The notes: generated by a model not told the origin, from the letters alone. A stretch of 64,000 nt of DNA from Lepraria neglecta (GCA_033220425.1 CM065648.1:4774001-4838000); one strand, 5' to 3'; positions 42,831 through 54,398 are shown, numbered from the stretch's first letter. Numbers and translations are program-made.

Positions 42831-43598
42831 TTCTGGCAACGGCAAAGGCCAGATAAGGTGATGAGTTGTAGTGGTCTAGAAAAACTGGCAATAAAAGGAC
42901 TACGGCGCCGAGCTGCATTGCATCTCGATTTGTGGGGTCTGCAGCGATAATTGGGCTACAAATGTAGGTACTCGCGTCTATGTCTTTACTTTTTTGATTT
43001 TGTTCAGTAAAGGACAATACGTGTCTGTTCACTTGCGTCCACCCATACTGGCATTTTCTGAGAGCTCCATTCCTGTCATAAAAACATTTTGAGAGCAAAG
43101 TGTTCCCTTTACCTCCTTGTATAGAGCACCATTCGCATTATGCTAGTTGTGTTAGGAGCCGGCAAAGTTGCCTTTATTCTTTATGGAGAGCAGGATTCGC
43201 GTCATAAGGAACGTCTTGGGAGCAAGCAAAGCTGCTTTGCCCAACATCGGGAGCCCACGGCCTGTATGGAAATTTGCTTTGGAGCAATTAAAGTCTGCCA
43301 TGACATATCTTAGGAGCAATTAAAGCCTTCCATGATATAACTTAGAAGCAGGAAGAGCCTAATTCATTCACCATCAACAATTGCCATTGTGTCATAAGAC
43401 GAGCCTGTTAAGCAAGAGGGCTTGAACCTTTCCACGTCAAGGATTCCCATCCATTTCACTAGCATCACTCTACCTATCCCACACACACGTTGAGTTTTAG
43501 GATATCTTACATGCTTCATCAGCCAAATTCTCCATGGATACATCGCAGGGCAAAATTTGGTGCAGCGATCATGAACCATCAACCTTTTTACTCCTCCC
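42831..43598. other. Intergenic with degenerate repeats
   Basis: About 770 bases without a supported gene; contains the repeat cluster at 43140-43375. Confidence 0.5.
43140..43375. repeat. Degenerate repeat cluster, GGAGCAA-x-AAAG core
   Basis: Five related units near 43154, 43215, 43280, 43311 and 43344 share TTAGGAGCAATTAAAG or close variants followed by a pyrimidine-rich GCC/TTCC. The units near 43280 and 43311 are nearly adjacent, 32 bases each and most alike. Confidence 0.6.
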
Positions 43599-44333
43599 TC
43601 ACGCCTCGTCTGACCTTGTTGCCGTTGGAGCTGGTGTTGCCGCTATCGTTGCTAATATAGGGATGTGATTCGCATAGAAGGTTTCCCACAAGCAATCGGT
43701 CGTGATCCACGCACGCGGGCTGAAATTCGTTGCTTGGATGACCTGCTCAAAAGACTCTGAAGTCAGGCGCTGACGATAGCCGTCCGCTTTTTGCCATGAA
43801 TAGCATTGCAACGCTTTCCAGTCGAGACTAAAATTAGCCCCACGCAGAGAGATGTTGGAGTTTTCGGTCATACCACGCTTTGACTTCGGATTCTCCAGGT
43901 GTAAAAGAGAGCCACTGACAGGATGGGGCTTCGCGGGGTCTATGTGAAGGTATTCACCCCAGTGACCCTCAGGCTTCGCCTGTTGCAAAGGTCTATTGCC
44001 CAGAGAGATCATCATGGCGAAAGTTACTGTCGCCGAGTTTGGACTTGTAACGTTGACATCGAGGACGAGGATTGGATGGTGGAAAAATATTGGTTCTTGG
44101 TTATGTAATGTAGAGCCTGGGCTGATTGTGTCTTCGATCTCGTCCTTTGCGGGCAACCATAGAATGCACCCATCGCAGATATCCCAAAGCTCTGGTTTAG
44201 CTCTGCCTCCGTCGTCTATGGCTGCTCTACTATAGGGCGCGAAGAGATTGCGGAATTTGTCGTCTCTCTGCTAGGCAGGCTGCCAGGCAACGTTGTTGTC
44301 CAAAACATTAGAGGCACCAGAGGTGTCATCCAT
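43599..44333 (-). CDS. Fungal family with PHP-x-SG motif, unknown function, one in-frame TAG
   Basis: From ATG 44333 the frame reads MDDTSGASNVLDNNVAWQPA, meets TAG at 44271-44273, and continues in the same frame with QRDDKFRNLFAPYSRAA to the TGA at 43599, 244 codons in all. The body has CDGCILWLPAKDE, IFFHHPILVLDV, EYLHIDPAKPHPVSG and LLHLENP, an arrangement I know from many short Pezizomycotina proteins of unknown function (WLP, HPV-V, PHP-x-G-LL-L). No ATG follows the TAG until well inside the conserved part, and no intron of normal size removes it. Either the gene is newly inactivated or the stop is read through. Confidence 0.6.
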
Positions 44334-45557
44334 GCTCACTCTTTCAGTTCCCCACAGCTGACAGGCAGAGCTAGGGTCAAAAGAATCTTCGAATGCAGTG
44401 AGCCTGAGGGATATCGTAGTATTTGGTAAGTCCAAAGAATCTGGGGGTTTCGTCCAAAGTACGAAGTATAGCTTCCAGATTAGGACTGTCGAGCAGCGTT
44501 GAAGGTCATAAAATCCAGGTCGAGCAGTCTGGTTTTATATAATGTATCCTCGTAGGCATGAAGAAAGGATCTATGCGACAAGACAGACGTCTGAGCTGAA
44601 GCCAGAAGTCGCAAATACCACATTCTAGTCATTTCTTCCTACACAAGCCTGAAAGCCCCTTTAATAAACAAAGAAAAGGACGAAATATAAGAATATATAT
44701 TGTAGAGTAACTAAATCGACACTCGAAACACTGCATAAGGGCAAGACGTTACCAGAATTGTCTTTGTAGTCCTCTTCATCACAGTGCACCGTACTCGTTT
44801 AGTACATTGTCTCCTAAATTGTATCAAGATCTGAGTCGTAAGACATGTTTCGGGAGTCGCAAGTTGCCTATTCACCGCTTTAGAGACATGATCTTTAGCT
44901 CAACCCCCCTTCACCCCGCATGTTCTTCTACCCTTTACTCATTGCTCTCATGGCAGCTTCGTGACCCATACTCTGCGCTCCAATTCCATTTTGTCCCCTG
45001 TTCCGTGCTCCTAGGAGCTGTCTTCTGGCTGCTGCCAGTGAAATCTCCAAGTGCATCCGTGGATCCTTGGTCACTGACGTAGAATAGTTCCATTCCGTAT
45101 TAGAAGATATGGCGCTGGTCGACGAGAGCACGGATGGTTCTAGCGCTAGTCCGCTTTGAAGTTGAAAGTTGGACTGTTGAAGGTCAGTCAGGGAGTCTTT
45201 GACCTCAATGCCTGTCTAGTCTTTTTAGGGCGCTGAGGTCAAAAACTCCCGGACCACCTCCAACAGTCCGAGGGTCCTATCCAAAACTCAAAACGGACTA
45301 GCGTTAAAGTCTAACGTGTGCCTTGGCCAGTGACGTAGCCCGGAAGACTTTCTCGATGTCATTGCACGGCTCTTATTGATGTTCCCATTTACACCATACT
45401 TTCGAATATGAGTTCCAGCGTCTGAAGTTGTTCAGTTGGAACCACTAGCTACCGTCATTTTTGCTGCCAAACTCTCAAGATTCAATTGCCGGTGCCAAAT
45501 TCAGCGACCTATTTTCGCTCCGTCACCACGAAGTCTTAAGACCATATTCGAGCAGCA
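44334..45557. other. Intergenic with foldback repeat
   Basis: About 1.2 kb without a supported gene; a 91-codon frame at 44807 looks random. Contains the inverted repeat at 45143-45304. Confidence 0.45.
45143..45304. repeat. Foldback inverted repeat, about 162 bases
   Basis: Left arm (about 45143-45212) and right arm (about 45232-45304) pair through most of their length around a 20-base loop: GCTAGTCCGCTTTGA against TCAAAACGGACTAGC at the ends, GGACTGTTG against CAACAGTCC, GGGAGT and TTTGACCTCA inside. The right arm also resembles the repeat units at 50663-50848. Confidence 0.65.
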
Positions 45558-46150
45558 ATGATCACTTCAACACCCAGAACAGGACTCTCTACGATGATGC
45601 GGTCACACCGCCTCCGTACTCCTCTGTGTACACGACTCTCAGCTATCAATCAGCAACCGCGTTACCAATCACAGTCTTTCGTGTCCCAAACACACCGCCA
45701 ATTCTCTCAGTCAACTCGCCTTGCATACCCCAGAAAAGATTCCCAAGACAAGGATAGCATCAACACGGAGGCGACGGAATACAGTAAGAGTGCGACGGAC
45801 GATGAGGGTGCAAGACAAGAGGACGCAGCATTCAATCCAGACATAACAGATCCTCAGCAGCAGAAGGATGTCGCTGGGAAGGGTACAGGAGAAGGCACTG
45901 TGAGCAAACGCGATGTCGGTCTATGTTTTATTTGACGTTGGCTGTGAAGACCTCGCCGGGTGCTAAATTGTAATTTTTGCAGAACACAAACAATCCACTC
46001 GAGGTCAGCCCCGCAAATCCAGAAGTCAGCAAGCAAAGAGGTGAAACCGAGGGAGGAGCAGAGAATTCAAGCGCCAGTTCCGATGTTACTACCGACCGAC
46101 AGCGGTCTAGCGGAGGTGGAGGGCCGCAAAAAGGAAGCAAGGTTGCTTAG
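45558..46150 (+). CDS. Small mitochondrial-type fungal protein, unknown function
   Basis: Exons 45558-45899 and 45983-46150 give 169 residues. The N-terminal 50 residues are rich in Arg, Ser and Thr with no acidic residue, and contain RQFSQSTRLAYP, typical of a mitochondrial presequence with cleavage near FSQS. The remainder is acidic and disordered (AFNPDITDPQQQKD, NPLEVSPANPEVSKQRG, SSGGGGPQKGSK). The NPLEVSPANPEVSK core recurs in many Pezizomycotina proteins of unknown function. The intron has a GTGAGC donor and TTTTTGCAG acceptor. Confidence 0.75.
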
Positions 46151-46770
46151 ATGATGTGATACTATGGAAACGCATGAGCAGGCGTTTGGAGTGCCGCAGC
46201 ATTGCTGCTAATCATACATACGATGTCTCGGGAGGGATGATGCCAATTAGAACTCGGCCCTCGGGTTTGCTTAAAATTATGCAATTTGCTCGAAAAAATG
46301 TACTCGGCTTTGCGATTCATCGACCGGGCTATGAAACATCTTGCCTCCCAAGCAGAATCTAGCCTATTGTAGGCATTGTGGGCGGATTTCCAAAGCCGGC
46401 CGTCTCAACAACAGCCTGTGCCTCATAAGCACTGACCTGCCTGTGCCTACCCGCCAATAGTATTCATAAGCGTTTTTATGTTGAGGCGACGCAGAGCGGT
46501 GAGTCAATAGACATTCCATTGGATCATTGGATATTGGCAGAATACGCTTCATGGTTTTTGGGGATTGGTTTCAAAGGCGAAACATATTTATAGAGAACCT
46601 TACATATGCACCTCCCTGTAGCGATCCCGCTCAGCCACCTCCCCAATCTTAGCTCGGAATTCTGAACCACGGTCTTAAACATCACCACGCTCCCTTTACT
46701 TGAAGATGTAGTCCGTGAGCCTGCTTCGACTTGGTAAAGTCGTTGCTTACACCTGACCCATACTTACAAG
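46151..46770. other. Intergenic
   Basis: About 620 bases with no supported gene. Confidence 0.45.
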
Positions 46771-47483
46771 ATGCCTGGCGTTCGTGAGCAGCCCCGAAAT
46801 TCCATCCCCGCCCTGTGGTGCTGCCTCCCCCAAGCCAGGCCCTGCAAGTGTCACAAATTTCATACTGACTCTTTCGCTCTCCTTAGCACCCGATGCAGTA
46901 GCCCAGGTGAAGAAAGGCCTCCGCGGCCTCTTCAACCGCAAGAAGCAGAAAGCGCAGCAGTATCAACAAGGCCAGCACGAGCCCACCGCTACGACCAAGA
47001 CACCTACGAGCACTACAACGGCCGCTGCAGCTGCACCTGCAAGCACTGCGCGTGGTATAGAGCCTGGTACAGATACAATCCACTCCCACCTACTCTAACC
47101 TCATGCTCACAAGCCATGCAGATGGTTCCTCCGAACCTCAACCACCCCGACCAGCCGAAGCACCCACCCCCGCGCACCACATCTCCGAGCCCTCAGGCGT
47201 CGAAGAAGCAAAGGCAGTCGACCTAAACCCTTTAAGCGACGTCACAGGCGAGGCTACAAGACTCGAAGAAGCAAATGCCGAGGTGGTTCCTAAACCAATT
47301 ACCAAGACCGAGCCAGCGCCAGCGAGCACTGCTAAGACCGAGCCTTCGACGGGAATGAGCGCTACGAGTGGGCCGTTGGGGGACCATATGGCCGAAGTGT
47401 ATTCGGATGTTGATTCTACTGCGGAGGGGAAGGGAGAAGCGGTAGCTGAAGCGAAGGGGGAGGAGGAAGGTGGGAAGGTTTGA
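46771..47483 (+). CDS. Small disordered fungal protein, three exons
   Basis: Best model: exon 1 46771-46783 (MPGV), exon 2 46887 to about 47051, exon 3 47122-47483, about 179 residues. Start reads MPGVPPDAVAQVKKGLRGLFNRKKQK, a short amphipathic basic helix, then Gln/Thr/Ala-rich and Glu/Pro-rich disordered sequence (EPQPPRPAEAP, EVVPKPITKTEPAPAS) to an acidic end. Intron 1 has GTGAGC and CCTTAG. For intron 2, two donors (47052 and 47055) both keep frame. The amphipathic N-terminus suggests membrane or protein association. Function unknown. Confidence 0.6.
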
Positions 47484-48048
47484 TGGCGAGAGGGGTGGTG
47501 GAGCTGGAGTCTCCTTGTTTGATGGATCGGATACCCACTCGTTTAAAGAAATTTTTGCTCTGAGGAGCACGCTTCACACAGACTGATAGACTGGTAGAGC
47601 TGAATGTAAAAATGTTCAACGGTTGTTTGTCCGTCCAATGGCGCTTTTGTGATTCTTTTATTATGACTTACGCTGAAGAATGCAGCTCTAATTCTGATGG
47701 TAGGGGAAACTACCTGGCTTGAATGCTTACCTTAATGCTCATCTCGACTCTTGGGTGAGCAGACACATCACAATTCCTGGCTCATTTACTGAGAATTCTG
47801 CTTCGTTGCAGCTCAACTCTCTCAGCATTCTCACCATCGATCCCCTGTCTAGAGTGTAGAAACCGTCCTTCTTCGTTCCTCGAGCAACGAATCTCGGTCA
47901 CAGGTTCCTTTTTATGAGCATTCATGACGAGAGTGTGGGCTCCTGTAAGCATGACTTGCAAAATACGATAGTAAACAGAGCTTGATAGGACGGAATTTGA
48001 CAGGCCGCTTGCGCGTGCTATCATCGTGATCAAGTTCTATTTCTATTC
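47484..48048. other. Intergenic, convergent 3' flanks
   Basis: About 565 bases; no supported gene. Confidence 0.45.
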
Positions 48049-49676
48049 CTACTGCTTTACTTCTTCGACGATACTCGGCGGTATTCCCTTGTCAGCAAGC
48101 GCCCTCAAGTCCTCTTCGCCCATCTCGCCATCCCACCCATGAGCTACGAGATACGCTCGGAACTTCTCGTCCTCAATGGCAAGATCCTCGCCCGTGATGT
48201 TCGGGATGAAGAGATACGTGACTAGAACACCCACAACGCCACAGATAGCAGCGATGATAAAAGTCCACCTCTTGCCCAAGTTGGTCTGAATGGGGGTGAA
48301 GACTTCGGTACCGACAGCAGCACCGGTTTTCCCTAAAGCAGCTGAGATACCATAGCATGTGCCGCGCACTGCTGTTGCATAGCTCTCAGATGAAAGCAAG
48401 CCGAGCATATCGCCGGGGCCGAGATTGCCAGAGGACAGCATTAGACCGTAGAATATGACGAAGAGGGGTACTATCTTGGTGATCTGGTTGTATGCACAGC
48501 CAATGATCAATCCGAATACCACTACACCGTGTCAGTCGCAAACCTCATTTCCCAATTAGATTTGCTTACGGTAGCCGCTGAAGCCAAGCATCATCGTCCG
48601 CTTCCGGCCAAGGCGATCACATAGCCAAGCTCCCATGAATACTCCAGGCAAGGCGAGAGCGCCAAGTAGGAGTTGCCATTCGGCAGTCTTCAAGACACTT
48701 CCATTTTTCACAACACTAGAGATGATGGTGCCGGAGAAGACGCCGTTTGGGAATGTTACCTGATTCATGGTTAATTTACTTCTAAGAGAAATTTTGCTGG
48801 AATTGACTTACGAAGTCGTAAAGAAACCATGCCCCACATGTACCAATCAAAGCCTTCCAGTAATACCTGATCACCAAAAGGTAGGGGACTTTCTTTTTAA
48901 TGGCGCCTCTCCGATAGAGCTTTGAGTTGAGCATCTTAATACGGAAGTAGAATACCGTCAATGGTAGCAAGCATCCAATGCCGAAAGTCACTCTCCATAG
49001 AGTCGAAAGATGGTTTGTGGTTGTAATAGAAAGCACAATCAGAAATACGATCACAGCCAGAGGTCCACCGAACGAGAGGGGAAAGTTGGTGACGAGGATG
49101 AAGATAGGCCCCCGATTTTTCAGCGTGAACTCGTTGGCAGCCTCAGAAGCTGAAGTCGACGATGCAGGATATTCTCCTCCAGTGCCAAAACCGACTATTC
49201 CTCGTGATATGGTCATCATCCAGAACATCCCGTTGATGGTGACTCCATGAGAAGCGGTGGCCAGTATACCGCCAATAACTATCATGGCCGTCGTCGTCAC
49301 AATGGCGACCTTACGCCCCAGATAGTCGCATGTCAGACCAATGACTAATTGCCCAATGATCTCTCCAACCAGAAGTGCGTTGGACACTCTTGTGCTCACA
49401 GCAGCTGTGTATTGTTTCGGATACTCTTTCTTCAGCACCACGTTCGTCATGGTCATAAGGTTGTTCTGGTAGCCATCGCTGATAAGGGCAAAGCCGGAGC
49501 AGAACTGGCGATTGTCAGTATCAGGATGCCGCGCAGAGTGGGAAGCAAGTTCATACGATAGTAAACAGATCTGACAGAGACTGCCTCTTCGAAGAGACTT
49601 CTCTCGATGGAGCAGCGGGGTCCTCCGCGACTACCACTGCTCTAGGAGCGCCTGGTGTCTTCGTGTCTAAGTTCAT
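48049..49676 (-). CDS. MFS transporter, phosphate:H+ symporter family, GIT1-like
   Basis: Plasma-membrane transporter of the Pho84/Git1 group; Git1 takes up glycerophosphodiesters or phosphate. Exons 49676-49557, 49504-48812, 48759-48570 and 48521-48049 give 491 residues. Motifs: ISDGYQNNLM in helix 1, LTCDYLGRKVAIV (MFS loop 2-3), GFGTGGEYPASSTSASEAAN (family signature), WFLYDFVTFPNGVFSG in helix 7 and CDRLGRKRTMML in loop 8-9. A short acidic and Ser-rich N-terminal tail precedes helix 1. The tail ends in KQ rather than a long extension. All introns are GT-AG. Substrate is inferred from family only. Confidence 0.88.
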
Positions 49677-51653
49677 GTCCTCCTCACTGCTGACTTTATC
49701 GATGTCCGATATTGTGCTATGCTCGAGCGCTGCTACCTAAAGACTTCGTGTATTCGTGGGTCGCTCTCGCTACTGGTAGGAATGTTCAAGAGGGGAGGTG
49801 AAGCGTGAGTGGGGCTGCGTAACCCATGATCTGCATAGGGACCACGGGCAATCCCTCTTCTTGTACGACTATAACCAGCCATCTTCAAATGTTGGAGCCG
49901 TTCCGACTGTGCCAAGGGCCCCGCGTGCCGGTACCGAACTGGAGGGGAAGCTTGAATTTCCTTGGGGCTGCTAGAGTTAGCGAAACCCTTGAGACTAGTC
50001 TAACTTAGTGGGGCAGGAGGAACTACAAAGCGTCTTTCCGCACACAGACGAAGCAGGCTTCGTTAAGACTTCAACATCGCAAACGGCTAAATTGCCAGAT
50101 CCGACTTCATCAGTGGCAACATTGGTGCAAAAGGAGTTACGTAATGATTTGAAGGCCGTCTTTGCGTCCATTTTGTTCGCGACTAGGGAACATCGGCATC
50201 GCTGGAAAGTGCAGTCTTTCGCATCTTGAGTTGGCTCTCAATAGAAGCATGCTGGATGATAACGTACCAGCCAAGCCATATGCCTGAGCCTTACAATGTT
50301 GAAAGGTCTTCGAAAGTCTCCCAGTACCATGAGTAATTCGTTTATTAGATTCAATTTCTCCGATTTTTGGATCTCGAAAGAAGAGTCTGTGCCTCTGCGG
50401 CTCTGGCCACATGTATATCTGCGACACCCTGGTGCGAAGTCAAGAAAAGCAGCATGAGGGTTCTGATGAACTAGGCTGCCAATTGTGAGTCCGGGGAGTA
50501 TAAGCAAATGGCTCGTTGTCAATCAGTGGTCGCCAGTGTTGATTTTAGCGAAAAGATTCCATATGCACAGGTACAAATGAGGCAGGTCGACAGCTTTTGC
50601 AGTCTACAAAGACTCGGTCGGGGCTTCACTGAAAAGGCATGCCAAAGCTTAGATGGAGCTCTGTCGCCCAACAGCCAGACCCCAAAATCTCAAACAGTAC
50701 TAGTGAGTACCTTTTGGCTGCCAATTGGATGTTCCGACGCCCAACAGCCAAACTCTCAAAACCTCTCAAATAGCACTAGCGTCGAATCTAAGAAAATGCG
50801 TCGCCCAACGGTCGTAGGTATCGAAACCTCCCAAACAGTACTAGCGCTACTGGCTTCTTTCAAGGCAATCAAGAAGTTCCGACCCCCAGCACCTATACGA
50901 TGATTAGAAACATCTGCTGACTATGCATTCTGCAGAGCGTCAAAGAACATTACTCACGGCTTATAGATTGCGAACAGTAGTCAAATACGAAGTGTTTTAG
51001 AGCCGAGTTTCTCCCCATCTGATTCCTCTAGGTAGATTCTTGTCGTTCATAGGCTCTACCTAATGTGAGTCCCTCGTAGTTTGAGGGCAATTTGCTTAGG
51101 ACTCGCAATATACCACACTCACGCTCTATAGAGCATGAAAGCGTACCATTTTAACTCACCTAGGGACTCCTTCGTCAGAAATACGCTCTTATAGAATCGT
51201 TCCACCACATCTCGACGATGATCTGCTCAATGGGGTCGCCGCATTCAGGCTCAGTAGAATGTGGAAGTGTTAATGACAGCTTGTCGAGGGGGCTGGTACG
51301 TCAGACCTGGGCTCTTGCGGCGCCATTAGATATCATTTCAAAGAGTCAGCGCGTTCTCGACATGCAAGTTCTAACACATTCCAAAATCGGCCTATCACTG
51401 CAACAGATTACGCATGGGGACCACCGAGGCAGCTGGCCTGAGCCAATTTACATCACTGTGAATTTGAAAACCCATACCCCTCACTAGGTGTCGCTCATGT
51501 GATGACCCTCTGTCGCTTCTTTTCCCAAGGTTGAGCGCACAAAGTCTCAACACCCAGAATCTCTCACCCAAGTTCCATCCCTTCGGATTCATCTAAACCT
51601 CCTAGCACTCCATCTTTCAAATCAACATAAGCTCCGCGACTCACAAGAAAGCC
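49677..51653. other. Accessory intergenic stretch of about 2 kb
   Basis: No gene with recognisable product. A 60-codon minus frame at 49733-49915 directly upstream of the transporter may be its leader. The repeat family at 50663-50848 is here. The rest looks like decayed or non-coding DNA. Confidence 0.45.
50663..50848 (+). repeat. Dispersed degenerate repeat, site 1, three units
   Basis: Three units of about 65-75 bases start near 50663, 50736 and 50801. Each has CGCCCAAC-x-G-C, a C/A-rich middle with CTCAAA or CCAAAC, then AGTACTAG or AGCACTAG. The first is followed by TGAGTACCTTTTGG. The same plan appears reverse-complemented at 52892-53116. Confidence 0.6.
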
Positions 51654-52682
51654 ATGGACCAACAACAGAAGAAGCAGACACGGACTTGGACGAAGATCAC
51701 TGAAGAGCACAAGAACTTCTGGGTATACTTCGTCAACAATACGAAAAACAATAGCCACCCTGCGAGTATGCTCAACACTCAAATCCCCACCGACCCAACC
51801 ATCAGTCTCAAGAGAATTGAAAAGTACCTGTCAGAAGTCGACAGCATCGAATACCTAATACGCTACATCCTTGCTGCCATTCGTAAAAAATATTCTTGGT
51901 ATACTCCATAACGCCTCGGCCCAAACCCGCCCAAGCAGGTCCTGAGCACCTGGAATTTCGGCGTCGAAGAGCGTTGCTACTTAATCGTCTACCACCTGCG
52001 CGATGTTTCCAAGGACAGACTGATCTCCGACTTCCTCTAGGAATTCAACACTGGTGATCACAACTACACAGCATATTCAGTCAAAAAGCCACTGGCTACT
52101 ATCATCAACGATCTCGCGCTTGTGGCGCAGCTGAAAGCCCAAGCTCCTCGCTTTACTTGGTACACTGGTGATCCTCAACCCGCGCCACGTAGACTGGACA
52201 TTTTTCCTACTGCAGCGACGGTTTCGAAATCGACTGACGCAGAGAAGAGTGAGAACAGTGCAAAGGTGATGGCGTAGTGGGACGGTTCGACTGGCATCAG
52301 GCCAAAGGATAGGATCACCGCCCGCTCCTTGACTAACCAGACCGCCACCAACGACACTCCACGAGCGGTACGAACTCCTCTCTCCCGCGCCCCTGTGGCC
52401 CAGGCAACCAAACATTCGCAGCTCCGTCGCCCCTCGGCACAGCCAACTGTTGAGACAGATAAGCGTCCCCAATCACGCCGACTGGACTCTGGAACAGGCA
52501 GGAGGAGTGCGAGTCCGAGGAGAGTAGGAGCGAGAGAGGCAAGAGAGGCAAGAGAGGCAAGAGAGGCAAGAGAGGCAAGAGAGGCGAGGGAGGTGAGGGA
52601 GAGGGAGCGGGAGTTGGGAGGGAAGCCGGAGTCCATTTACAAAGCAATGGCAAAGGATCAAGCCAAAGAGCCAGAGAAATGA
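51654..52682 (+). pseudogene. Unrecognised gene with three in-frame stops and an Ala-Arg-Glu repeat
   Basis: One frame runs from ATG 51654 to TGA 52680-52682, 343 codons, broken only by TAA 51909-51911, TAG 52038-52040 and TAG 52275-52277. Text on both sides is coding-like: WTKITEEHKNFWVYFVNN, IEYLIRYILAAIRKKY, then LSTWNFGVEERCYLIVYHL, LATIINDLALVAQLKAQ and FTWYTGDPQPAPRRLDIF. The last 120 codons are disordered with an AREAREARE run. No frameshift is needed anywhere. Each stop could come from CAA or CAG by one C-to-T change. The family is unknown. It is most likely a recently silenced gene. Confidence 0.5.
52534..52592 (+). repeat. 9-base minisatellite, about six copies
   Basis: Tandem AGAGGCAAG units, the last with one change, encoding Ala-Arg-Glu repeats. 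Confidence 0.85.
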
Positions 52683-53402
52683 TGTTTTAAGGCGGTTATT
52701 GTATTTTACTCATACACTTGCGATTTCATCAAAACATTCCACAAAGCCTGCACACTCACAAACATTGATTTCCTAGCAGATGTACTAAGTTTGCGCATAC
52801 CTCTCGTAACGTGACAAGAATATGAACAGAAATCTGCTTCTGTTGGGCTGATACAGGCGAAATGTAAATGGCAATTGCCACTCTCAACCGCGCTAGCCCT
52901 GTATGAGGTTTTAAAGACTCTGACCTTTGAAATTCGGAATATCTATTAGACTCGATTATCCTCCCAAAAGGTACTCACTAGTCCTGTTTAAGGTATCGGA
53001 GACTTCGACTGTTGGATTTCGGAATATCTATTTAGCCTGACCTTTCTTCCCGAGGGTACTTACTAGTACTATTTGAGAGGATTTAAAACTTCTGGCTGTT
53101 GAGCGTCGGAATATCTAATTGACTTATATAAAGGAAAGTCAGCCGAGATTGCAAACTGTCTGTATTATTGCGACTAGTTCCATCGCCTTTCGAAGGGAAT
53201 TTGGATAATGTTCTTGACGAATCTAGGCTCTGCAGACCGTGGAAGTGTACGACTGCTGCTTATCGAGAGGCTCGTGAACAGCCACAATTAGTTATATTAA
53301 GCAAAAGATCTGGTGAATGGTTTGGATTACAGGTTTTAGACAGCAGATTTTGAAACAAAGAAAGCGCGGACTGTCCCAAGTCAACTTGCAGAGTATCAAT
53401 GC
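52683..53402. other. Intergenic with dispersed repeat
   Basis: About 720 bases; the repeat at 52892-53116 occupies the middle, and no gene is supported. Confidence 0.5.
52892..53116 (-). repeat. Dispersed degenerate repeat, site 2, three units
   Basis: Three units with a period near 82 bases, each ending on plus in TTCGGAATATCTA or GTCGGAATATCTA and containing GTACTCACTAGT or GTACTTACTAGT, followed by a TTTAAGG/TTTGAGAGG segment and CTGTTG. Read on minus they match the units at 50663-50848. Confidence 0.65.
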
Positions 53403-54165
53403 TCACATCTCTGCTTTCCACTCCGTCCCTCCAAGTTTAATGATATCGCTCTGGCTCACAATCCACACCCCTTCTTTCCTCTTGCCCTCGACGCATTGCA
53501 TACCTGCTGACACAGCAGCTTTCCCAATGACATCCACATCTTGAGCCCACCAATCAGTCAGACCCTTACTAATCGACCCCAAGCTCTTGGCGATGCATTT
53601 GAATACAGCCTCAAGTGGTCTGCTAGCTAACCTTGTCCCAAGTAATAGTCCTGGCTTCAATATAACCGTATGTTGAAAGCCCAGTTCTTTCACGGCTTCC
53701 TCAAGCTCAGCTTTCATCTTACTATAGGGAAACATAGATGTTTTAGACACTGCGTCTGAAGATATGAGGACATAGGTCTTTACGCCTGACTCTTTCGCAG
53801 CTTTGGCAAGCGACAAGTTGAGGTCATAGTCGATCTTCCGCTGGGCTTCGAAGGACCCAGCTTGAGCTTTGGTGGTGCCGAGAGCGGAAAGGAAGACATT
53901 TGGAGCTGGAGTCAATGACTTCAGACTATCAGGCCACTTTGAGCTATCGGTCTCGATGAGAGGCTTGATAGTTGGGAAAGTAGTGGGAAGATCTTTGCGT
54001 GCGATTGCATGAATGGTGGGCTTGGAGGAGAGGGAGGTGAGGGCTGCGAGGATTCGGGATCCCTAGGATCGATGCTTGTTAGTAGAGTAGCTACAGATGA
54101 AGTTTCAGACTTACCACAAGCCCAGTGCACCCAACAAGAGCGGCTGATGAGATTCCTTCCACCAT
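53403..54165 (-). CDS. FMP52: FMP52-like NAD(P)-binding protein (HTATIP2/TIP30 family)
   Basis: Atypical short-chain reductase; yeast Fmp52 is at the mitochondrial outer membrane. Exons 54165-54115 and 54062-53403 give 236 residues. The Rossmann start AALVGCTGLVGSRIL matches the NAD(P) loop G-x2-G-x2-G with the intron inside it. Further on are FLSALGTTKAQAGS, FEAQRKIDYDLNLSLAKAAKE and YVLISSDAVSK, then SKMKAELEEAVKELGF, which carries a Y-x3-K-like segment (YSKMKAE). Standard length for the family. Divergent from MET10 with 233 bases between. Confidence 0.9.
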
Positions 54166-54398
54166 GCTTACAGAGCCATCGTCAGTTTGCGGAGACCAGG
54201 TTCTGGTCCGCAAAATTAAGATTATCTTATCTCGGGACGATCTATTTAGCCTTGAAGCACGCCATCGCATCGGGCAATTTGGTAATTGCGTGGCGGAAAA
54301 AAGTTATTCAGCAACGACGTCGTGCTTTTCTTTTTTGATTTTGTCTTGATTTTGCCTTGTTTTTGCCTCTGCATTTCAGCGGTGTTTCTTTACACATC

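Noticed and set aside
46784-47098. 104-codon plus frame as a stand-alone gene
   Set aside because: Its first third is intron 1 of the better three-exon model starting MPGV.
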